This document shows positions 54,205-60,706 of a DNA stretch of 60,706 nucleotides, one piece after another. The stretch's first letter is position 1. Each line of letters begins with the position of its first letter. Source of the stretch: Oxalobacteraceae bacterium (GTDB taxonomy: Bacteria; Pseudomonadota; Gammaproteobacteria; Burkholderiales; Burkholderiaceae_D); NCBI GenBank assembly GCA_013284265.1, contig JABTBR010000045.1, forward strand, positions 1 through 60,706. The letters run 5' to 3'. Below the pieces are notes generated by a model. That model was not told the origin of the DNA and ran no database searches. It saw nothing but the letters and a program-made list of their open reading frames with translations. A program made the translations under genes and the position numbers.

Positions 54205-56097
54205 TCACGATTGCGATAAAGTGCCGCCGGAGGAGATGGGCGCACCATGCGGGTGCGTTTCGATGGCTTGCTGGCTAGCCATTGCCGCAAACATGGCAGA
54301 GACGCAACGGTCGGCATCGCGCACCTGGCGCGATGCCATCAGCGGACGCGGCAAGGCGTGGGTGTAATAATGCGCGCCCTCGACCGGGTAGCCCAGCACC
54401 CACAGCGTCGCCAGCGGCAGCCCGCTGGCGTCCAGCGGATGGCTGTCGGCATCGATATCGATGCCGCCCGGATGATAATTTCCGTTCAGGTAAGGCCGTA
54501 CCAGCCCGCGCCGCAGCAGATTGCGGCTCAGCGGCGATACATCGGTCTGGGGCGAGTAGGCGTCGAGCCGGGCCGACAGCAGCACGTCGAAATGCGCGCG
54601 CAGCGGGCCGGACAGGAAAGGCGTCTCCAGCACGAAGCTGGCGGCGGCCTCATCGCACTCGACGCTGGCCCCCGGCCCCGAGGCCAGCGTCGCCACGCCG
54701 CAAGCCAGCAGGGCCAGCCACTCCTGATTGCGCCGCCTGGGCGGCCCGAAGGAGACGCGGTTGATGGCCGGGTGGAACACCTCCAGAAAGTGCCGGTGCG
54801 ACTCCGGCGTCAGCCCGCCATGCTCGACCGCCGCCTGCAGGCTGGCACGCACATCGCGCAGCACGTCGGTGGCGCCCTTGACGGCGCTGATCACGTTGCC
54901 CAGCTCGGCCTCGGCCAGATCGCTGCGCAGATAGTCGTCCAGATAGGCGCGGAAGTCGGCCAGCGCGGCAAAGCGCCGGCCGCGCAGCGGGAATAGCAGC
55001 CGGTCGAGCAAGACTCCGTCGGCCACGCTGAGGACGTAGCGGGCCGGATCGGGCATCCGGCCGTCGCGCGCGCCGCGGTAGACCAAGCCCATATCGCGCA
55101 GCAGCAGCGGCAGCAGTTCGCGTTCGAAATCGAGCTGGCGGCTGCCGCGTTCGCGCAGCGCCTGCTCGCGCAGCGCGGCGATCGCATCCACGGTGAAATA
55201 GTGCGGCCGATGCCGTCCGCCCAGTCCCTTCTGGTTGACGCCGCGCGCCACATTCGGCAGGCAGTTGCGCGAGAACAGGATCAGCAGCGGCTCCTTGCCG
55301 GAAGGACGATAGCGCAAAGCGCCGCCCTCCCCTTCGAACACACCGCCGCGCCCCACGGTCAGCTCGGCGACCACATCATGCGCGCTCAGTCCCAGCCCCT
55401 GCACCGCCACCCGCGTGCCGGCCGCGATGCCGGCCAGATTGTCCAGCGGATAGACCTGGCGCACATAGGCCAGTTGCGGATTGCGCGCGGCATGGGCGCG
55501 GGCGAAGGCGCTCAAGCGGGTCTCCTGTTCGGTGGCGGCGTTATGGCCGTGGCCGGTGGTCAGGAACACGAAATCGCTCAGCTCGATAAAGCCATTGTCC
55601 AGTTCCACGGCGCAGCGCCCGTCCGGCTGGCGCCACAGGTCGACCGCGCGCTGGCGGTGCTGCCGCAGCGTGGCGCAGTCCGGCAGCCCGGCAGCCAGTT
55701 GCTGATAGACCCAGCCCAGATATTCGCCCAGCAGGCAGCGCGGCAGATAATCGGCATCGCTGATGACCGCGCCCACGTTGGACATGACGCGCAGGTAGCG
55801 CTGGCCCACGCGCCGGTAGCCGTGCTGGCGCGCCCATTCGGTCAGCGAGGGGGTGGCGCAGACCGGTGCATCGCGCACCGTGCCCGGCGTGGGGAACAGC
55901 GTGACCTGGCTGGCCACGGTATTGATCAACAGATGCTGGGGCTGGCTGGCCGCGTGCGCGCCCTGGCCGCAGTCGCCCGGCTCGATCACCCGGATGTCCA
56001 GTGCCAGTGGCAGGCGCTGGAGCAGCGCGGCAAGGCGCTCCAGCACGCTGAGGCCGCGCGGCCCCATGCCGATGATGGTCACGCTGTTACGCTTCAT
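54205..56097 (-). CDS. FAD/NAD(P)-binding oxidoreductase-like protein (NAD_binding_9 family)
   Basis: A 630-residue protein. The N-terminus is a dinucleotide-binding fold (VTIIGMGPRGLSVLERLAAL, residues 7-26), followed by IRVIEPGDCGQGAHAASQPQ with LLINTVASQ and a second fold near VAVQGLGLSAHDVVAEL. The family includes many uncharacterised large flavoproteins, some in siderophore or opine-like pathways. No neighbour indicates a pathway. It follows the RND permease gene by 73 bases in the same direction; a small inverted repeat (GCAGGA...TCCTGC) lies in that gap. Confidence 0.8.
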   Translation of the reverse strand: MKRNSVTIIGMGPRGLSVLERLAALLQRLPLALDIRVIEPGDCGQGAHAASQPQHLLINTVASQVTLFPTPGTVRDAPVCATPSLTEWARQHGYRRVGQRYLRVMSNVGAVISDADYLPRCLLGEYLGWVYQQLAAGLPDCATLRQHRQRAVDLWRQPDGRCAVELDNGFIELSDFVFLTTGHGHNAATEQETRLSAFARAHAARNPQLAYVRQVYPLDNLAGIAAGTRVAVQGLGLSAHDVVAELTVGRGGVFEGEGGALRYRPSGKEPLLILFSRNCLPNVARGVNQKGLGGRHRPHYFTVDAIAALREQALRERGSRQLDFERELLPLLLRDMGLVYRGARDGRMPDPARYVLSVADGVLLDRLLFPLRGRRFAALADFRAYLDDYLRSDLAEAELGNVISAVKGATDVLRDVRASLQAAVEHGGLTPESHRHFLEVFHPAINRVSFGPPRRRNQEWLALLACGVATLASGPGASVECDEAAASFVLETPFLSGPLRAHFDVLLSARLDAYSPQTDVSPLSRNLLRRGLVRPYLNGNYHPGGIDIDADSHPLDASGLPLATLWVLGYPVEGAHYYTHALPRPLMASRQVRDADRCVSAMFAAMASQQAIETHPHGAPISSGGTLSQS

Positions 56098-56170
56098 GAT
56101 CGCTCCTTGTCAGCAGGAAATAACTCCTGCCTATCATACGAAGGCGATCAGTTCAGCGAATTGTCGATCA

Positions 56171-59100
56171 TCAATTTTTTGCCGTGTTTTTTGCGCCGCT
56201 GACGGCCTTCAAGGCCACCGCCTGCGCGCTCTCCTGCGCTGGCGCGGACCCGCCCTCGTGGGCGGCCAGCACGGCATCGGACATCGGCCCGGTGCCGCTG
56301 TACTTGTCCAGGTAGAGATAGATCACCGGCGTGATGTAGAGCGTGATCACCTGCGAGAACAGCAGGCCGCCCACCACCGCCAGGCCCAGCGGCTGGCGCA
56401 GTTCGGCGCCGGCGCCCAGGCCCAGGGCGATCGGCAGCGCCCCCATCAGCGCGGCCATGGTGGTCATCATGATGGGACGGAAGCGCAGCACGCAGGCTTC
56501 GCGGATCGCGTCAAACGGGGACTTGCCCTCGTTGCGCTGCACCTGCAAGGCGAAATCGATCATCATGATCGCGTTCTTCTTGACGATACCGATCAGCATC
56601 AGGATGCCGATGATGGCGATCATCGTCAGATCCAGATTGAACAGGCGCAAGGTCAGCAGCGCGCCCACGGCGGCCGACGGCAGGCCGGCCAGGATCGTCA
56701 GCGGGTGGATATAGCTTTCGTACAGCACGCCGAGCAGCACATAGATGACGCCCAGCGCGGCGATGATCAGGATCAGCTGGCTGCCCTGGGAGTTCTGGAA
56801 CACCGCCGCGTCGCCGCCGTAGTTGGTGATGATCGATGCCGGCAGACGCATCTCGGCGCCCATCTTGTCGATCTTGGCGGTGGCCGTGCCCAGCGGCACA
56901 TCCTGCGCCAGATTGAAGGACACGGTGATGGCCTGCAACTGGCCCTGGTGGTTGACGGCGGTCGGGCCGATGGTGCGCTCCACCGTGGCAAAGCTGGACA
57001 GCTGCACCAGCTGGCCGGTCTTGTTGCGCACGGAAATACGCGTCAGCGCATCGTCGAACTGGCGGTCCGGCGTGGCCGCTTCCAGGATCACGTTATAGCT
57101 GGCCGCCGCCGAATAGATGGTCGAGACCTGGCGCTCGCCGAAGGCCAGATACAGCGCGGTACGAATATCGCCGATCGCCACGCCCAGATTATTGGCCTTG
57201 TCGCGGTCGATGCGCAGCGAGGCCTGCAAACCCTTGTTCTGCGAATCGCTGGTGACGTCGCGGAAGTCCGGATCGGCGCGCAACTGCTCCACATACTTGT
57301 TGGCCCATTCGTTGAGTTCGCCAGGGCTGACCGACTGCAGGGTGTACTGGTAGCGGCTCTTGGACTGGCGCCCGCCCAGCTGCAGATTCTGCACCGGGCT
57401 CAGGTAGACGGCGATGCCGGGCACGGCGCGGGTGGCACGGCGCAGGCTCTCCATCACCTGGGGCAGCTTGGCACGCTCATTGCGGGGTTTGAGCACCAGG
57501 AACATGCGCCCGCCATTGCCGCCGCTGACGAAGGACGTGACATCCTGCACATTCGGATCGGCCTTGATGACGGCCGCCACCCGCTCCTGCAGCGCCAGCA
57601 AGGCGGTCGAGGAAATATCCTCAGAGGCCTCGGTCGTGACGCGGATCTGGCCCAGGTCTTCCTCGGGGAAGAAGCCTTTCGGTATCGTGATGTACAGCAC
57701 CACCGTCAGCGCGAAGGTGCCCAAGGCCACCAGCAGCACGATGAAGCGGTGGCGCAGCGCCACGTCCAGCGTGCTGACATAGCCATTGCGCAGGCGGCTG
57801 AAACCGGCCTCGAACCAGCGGCCGATGAAGCCGCCATGGTCGTGCTCGGGATCGTGGGAGTCGGCCGGCAGCAGGCGGCTGGCCAGCATCGGCACCAGCA
57901 TCAGCGACACGGCGGCCGAGACCAGCACCGACAGGCCGACCACCACGGCGAATTCATGGAACAGCAGGCCGATCACGCCCGGCATGAAGAAGATGGGGAT
58001 GAACACGGCCACCAGCGAAATCGAAATCGAGACGATGGTAAAACCCATCTCGCGCGAACCGACCAGGGCCGCATGCACCGGCTTTTTGCCCATCTCGATA
58101 TGGCGCACGATGTTCTCCAGCACCACGATCGCATCGTCGACCACCAGGCCCACGGCCAGCGTGATACCCAGCAGGGAAACATTGTCCAGGCTGTAGCCGA
58201 AGGCATACAGCAGGGCCAGCGCGCCGAGCAGGGAAATCGGCATGGTGATGGCGGGTATAAAGGTGGCGGCGGCGCGGCGCAGGAACAGGAAAATCACCAG
58301 CACCACCAGCACCACCGTCAGCGCCAGCGTCAGGTTGACGTCGTGAATCGCTTCGCGGATCGAGATCGAGCGGTCGTTGACCAGATTGATGCTGATCGAG
58401 GCCGGCAGCTGCGCCTTGAAGCGCGGCAGCAGGCGGCGCACGCCATCGACCACCTGCACCGTATTCGCGTCCGGCTGGCGCTGCACCAGCAGCACGATCG
58501 AGCGCTCGCCGTTGTAGCTGCCGGCGGTCTTGACCGACTGGTAGCTGTCTTCCACCGTCGCCACATCCTTCAGGCGCACCGGCTCGCCATTGCGGCTGGC
58601 CACGATCAGCTCGGCAAATTCGGCCGCCTTCATCAGCTGGGCATTGCCCTGGATGGTCAGGGTCTGGGTCGGGCCATCGAGCACGCCCAGCGGGGTGTTC
58701 GCGTTCGCCGATTTGATGGCGGCCTGCAATTCATCGAGGGTCAGATTGCGCGCATTCATCAGGTTCGAATGGGCGCGGATGCGCACGGCAAAGCGCTTCT
58801 GGCCATTGACCGTGACCTGGGCCACGCCCGGCAGTGTCGACAGGCTGGGCGCGATCAGGTTTTCCGCATAATCGTTCAACTCGGCCAGGGTCAGCGAGGG
58901 CGAGGTCATCGCCATGAACAGCACCGGCGCGTCGGCCGGGTTGACCTTGCGGTAGGACGGCAGATCCGTCATTTCCACCGGTAACTGGCGCTGGGCGCGC
59001 AGCAGCGCGGCCTGCACATCGATGGCCGCTTCGTTGACGTTGATGGCGGCATCGAATTCCAGGGTCAGCGAGGAATTGCCCAGGGTATTGGTCGAGGTGA

Positions 59101-59338
59101 TCATGCTCAGGCCGGCGATGGTGGAGAACTGCTTCTCCAGCGGCAGCGCGACCGAGGACGCCATCGTGTCCGGGCTGGCGCCCGGCAGGTCGGCCGAGAC
59201 ATTGATGACCGGGGTGTTATAGCTCGGCAGCGCCGCCACCGGAATGTTGCCGTAGGCCAGCACGCCGGCCAGGATCAGCGACAGCGACAGCAGCACCACC
59301 ATCACCGGACGGCGGATGCACAATTCGGACAGGTTCAT
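56171..59338 (-). CDS. RND-family multidrug efflux permease (MdtB/MdtC-like)
   Basis: A 1,055-residue inner-membrane transporter with about 12 helices and two large periplasmic loops. Helix 4 has the proton-relay pair in AVGLVVDDAIVVLENIVRHI, and IRRPVMVVLLSLSLILAGVL with GNIPVAALP opens the protein as in the MdtB/C group. LDGPTQTLTIQGNAQL is also typical of that group. It overlaps the adaptor gene by four bases. A third part, the outer-membrane channel, is not in the window to the left; it may be encoded elsewhere. Confidence 0.95.
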   Translation of the reverse strand: MNLSELCIRRPVMVVLLSLSLILAGVLAYGNIPVAALPSYNTPVINVSADLPGASPDTMASSVALPLEKQFSTIAGLSMITSTNTLGNSSLTLEFDAAINVNEAAIDVQAALLRAQRQLPVEMTDLPSYRKVNPADAPVLFMAMTSPSLTLAELNDYAENLIAPSLSTLPGVAQVTVNGQKRFAVRIRAHSNLMNARNLTLDELQAAIKSANANTPLGVLDGPTQTLTIQGNAQLMKAAEFAELIVASRNGEPVRLKDVATVEDSYQSVKTAGSYNGERSIVLLVQRQPDANTVQVVDGVRRLLPRFKAQLPASISINLVNDRSISIREAIHDVNLTLALTVVLVVLVIFLFLRRAAATFIPAITMPISLLGALALLYAFGYSLDNVSLLGITLAVGLVVDDAIVVLENIVRHIEMGKKPVHAALVGSREMGFTIVSISISLVAVFIPIFFMPGVIGLLFHEFAVVVGLSVLVSAAVSLMLVPMLASRLLPADSHDPEHDHGGFIGRWFEAGFSRLRNGYVSTLDVALRHRFIVLLVALGTFALTVVLYITIPKGFFPEEDLGQIRVTTEASEDISSTALLALQERVAAVIKADPNVQDVTSFVSGGNGGRMFLVLKPRNERAKLPQVMESLRRATRAVPGIAVYLSPVQNLQLGGRQSKSRYQYTLQSVSPGELNEWANKYVEQLRADPDFRDVTSDSQNKGLQASLRIDRDKANNLGVAIGDIRTALYLAFGERQVSTIYSAAASYNVILEAATPDRQFDDALTRISVRNKTGQLVQLSSFATVERTIGPTAVNHQGQLQAITVSFNLAQDVPLGTATAKIDKMGAEMRLPASIITNYGGDAAVFQNSQGSQLILIIAALGVIYVLLGVLYESYIHPLTILAGLPSAAVGALLTLRLFNLDLTMIAIIGILMLIGIVKKNAIMMIDFALQVQRNEGKSPFDAIREACVLRFRPIMMTTMAALMGALPIALGLGAGAELRQPLGLAVVGGLLFSQVITLYITPVIYLYLDKYSGTGPMSDAVLAAHEGGSAPAQESAQAVALKAVSGAKNTAKN

Positions 59339-60585
59339 GCGGGACCGCCCTTCTGTTTGTCTGCGCCTCCAGCGGGAACGCCACCCTTGGCGCCCGGTTC
59401 GGCGACCCGCAGCTTGCCGCCTGGACGCAGGTTCTGTTTGCCATCGAGCACGATGCGTTCGCCGCCCTCCAGGCCGCTCACGGCCGCATCGGCGCCAAAG
59501 CTGTGCAGGCGCTGCACATTGACCACCTTGGCGGTCTGGTCCTGATCGACCACATAGACAAAGGTACCACGGGTGTTGCTGATGATCGCATTTTGCGGAA
59601 TCACCGTAACGCCCTTGAGCACCTTCACGGTCAGCCGGGTGTTGACGTACTGGCCGGGCCAGAGCTGGGTGTCGCGATTGTCGAACTGGGCCTTGACGCG
59701 GATCACGCCAGCGACCGGATCGACGGTGTTATCGATAAAGCTGAGGGCGCCGGTGATGTCCTTGCCGCCGTCCTTGCCCGCTTCTTTACCATCCTTGCCG
59801 CCGTCCTTGCCGGCATTTCCGCCGTTCCCGGCCGCGACCTTCACGGGCACCGCGCCTGCATGCTGGGCTGCCAGCAAGCCGTTCAGTGCGCTTTCCGGCA
59901 AAGTGAAGGACACCGTGATCGGATCGAGCTGGGTGATGGTCGTCAACGACGTAGCCAATTGCACCAGGCTGCCGGCATACACATTGATGGCGCCGACGCG
60001 CCCGTTCATCGGTGCGCGGATCGTGTTGTAGCTGGCATCGACCCCGGCCGAGCGGGCGGCGGCCACGTCGGCGGCCAGCAGCGCACGGGCCGAATCGACC
60101 TGGCTCTTCAGGGTATCGACGGCGCCCTGGGCGATGAAATTCTTGCTCAGCAACTCCTGACCGCGCCGGTACTGGCGATCCAGGTCGGCCAGCGTGGCCT
60201 GGTCGCGCGCCACCTGGGCCTGGGCCTTGTCCACATTGGCGCGCGCGCTGCGGTCGTCCAGCGTGAACATCAGCTCGCCCGCCTTGACGAACTGGCCTTC
60301 GCGGATGTGGACCTTGGTGATCGTGCTGGTGGTCTGGGGATGCAGGTCGACCGTGCTCAGCGGGGTGACGGTGCCGTTGGCCTGCAGCACGACAGGCACA
60401 TCTTCACGGCGCGGGCTGACCACGCTGACGGCGGTCGGGCCTTGGCCGCCCTTGCCGCCGGCCTTGCCATCCTTGGCAGGTGCACCCGCAGTGCCCGCTT
60501 CCGCGGCCGGACGGCTGGCATACCAGGCGCCGCCGCCGATGACGAGGGCCGCGCCCAGCAAGATTCCGAGGGTGGTTTTTTTCAT
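59335..60585 (-). CDS. RND efflux periplasmic adaptor (MdtA-like)
   Basis: The ATG at 60585 gives 416 residues beginning with a membrane anchor (TLGILLGAALVIGGGAWYAS). The lipoyl/biotinyl-like domain (VDLHPQTTSTITKVHIREGQ), a coiled-coil hairpin and the barrel domains (TVSFTLPESALNGLLAAQ) are in order, as in MdtA/AcrA. Two glycine/lysine-rich low-complexity stretches are unusual: one after the anchor (KDGKAGGKGGQGP) and one inside the barrel region (residues around 250-277). It overlaps the permease gene, forming one operon. Confidence 0.94.
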   Translation of the reverse strand: MKKTTLGILLGAALVIGGGAWYASRPAAEAGTAGAPAKDGKAGGKGGQGPTAVSVVSPRREDVPVVLQANGTVTPLSTVDLHPQTTSTITKVHIREGQFVKAGELMFTLDDRSARANVDKAQAQVARDQATLADLDRQYRRGQELLSKNFIAQGAVDTLKSQVDSARALLAADVAAARSAGVDASYNTIRAPMNGRVGAINVYAGSLVQLATSLTTITQLDPITVSFTLPESALNGLLAAQHAGAVPVKVAAGNGGNAGKDGGKDGKEAGKDGGKDITGALSFIDNTVDPVAGVIRVKAQFDNRDTQLWPGQYVNTRLTVKVLKGVTVIPQNAIISNTRGTFVYVVDQDQTAKVVNVQRLHSFGADAAVSGLEGGERIVLDGKQNLRPGGKLRVAEPGAKGGVPAGGADKQKGGPA

Positions 60586-60687
60586 GTTGTTTTGTCCGTT
60601 ACCGTGAGATATTGCCGTGCTGCATTGTCGCATAACTGGCTGATAAAAAAGGACTGTAGGGGGTAGCCAAGGTGCCGCGACGCTCGC

Positions 60688-60706
60688 TAAAACCCAGGGC
60701 AAAGAG
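60688..60706 (+). repeat. Intergenic palindromic repeat, copy F (cut by right edge)
   Basis: TAAAACCCAGGGCAAAGAG matches the left arm of the repeat family (AAACCCACGGCAAAGAG) and runs to the window end. It lies about 100 bases upstream of the RND adaptor gene. Confidence 0.7.

Noticed and set aside
55853..58984. Plus-strand open frame of over 1,000 codons opposite the RND permease and FAD-protein genes
   Set aside because: Very His/Gln/Arg-rich, no domain signature, and fully antisense to two well-supported genes. Similar shadows lie opposite the dynamin-like gene and mrcA.
1..60706. Prophage, insertion sequence or integrative element
   Set aside because: No integrase, transposase, phage structural or conjugation gene is present; the only repeated DNA is the short intergenic palindrome family.

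Overview
The window is GC-rich chromosomal DNA from a betaproteobacterium, most likely of the family Oxalobacteraceae (Massilia, Duganella or Janthinobacterium type). Evidence for this is the set of conserved betaproteobacterial blocks: TPR lipoprotein-lolB-ispE-tRNA-Gln-prs-rplY-pth, pilMNOPQ followed by aroK/aroB and dgt, msrPQ next to ccsB-resB and cytochrome c4, and engB-hemB. There is no integrase, transposase, rRNA or CRISPR array, so most of the window is core chromosome with a more accessory left end.

Left end (1-19.5 kb). A giant RTX/DUF4347 protein gene runs off the left edge. It is followed by ychF, a thioesterase gene, and a divergent TetR/small membrane protein pair with a perfect 20-bp palindrome between them. 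Next come a remnant of an ion channel gene and a BchE-like B12-binding radical SAM gene broken by a 26-bp tandem duplication. A LytS/LytTR two-component pair precedes an exported formylglycine-generating-enzyme-like protein. Then follow a chemoreceptor, an isochorismatase-like protein, a ParE/ribbon-helix-helix toxin-antitoxin pair with its operator palindrome, a truncated globin, a di-heme cytochrome, and a LysR regulator divergent from a quinone-oxidoreductase-like gene.

Middle (19.5-43 kb). This is housekeeping: translation and isoprenoid genes (pth, rplY, prs, tRNA-Gln, ispE, lolB, TPR lipoprotein), then mutM, a dynamin-like GTPase and mutY on the opposite strand. After these come dgt, an in-frame aroK-aroB fusion, a large Big_1 (bacterial Ig-like) lipoprotein, the type IV pilus alignment and secretin operon pilMNOPQ, and the divergent mrcA (PBP1A).

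Right end (43-60.7 kb). It holds cyaY, lptM, the methionine sulfoxide reductase pair msrQ/msrP, the System II cytochrome c maturation genes ccsB and resB with cytochrome c4, engB and hemB. These are followed by two exported or membrane proteins of unknown function, a large FAD/NAD(P)-binding protein, and an RND efflux adaptor and permease whose coding regions overlap by 4 bases.

The most unusual non-coding feature is a family of intergenic palindromic repeats, with five full copies (near 17.4, 23.2, 24.0, 43.7 and 51.7 kb) and one cut by the right edge. Each copy ends in related arms built on ACCCACGGC...GCCGTGGGT and carries GGGTCTGACCC-type inner arms. There are two size classes (about 66 and 102 bp). 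Two copies lie inside the presumed TPR-lolB-ispE transcription unit, and one supplies the stop codon of the LysR gene.
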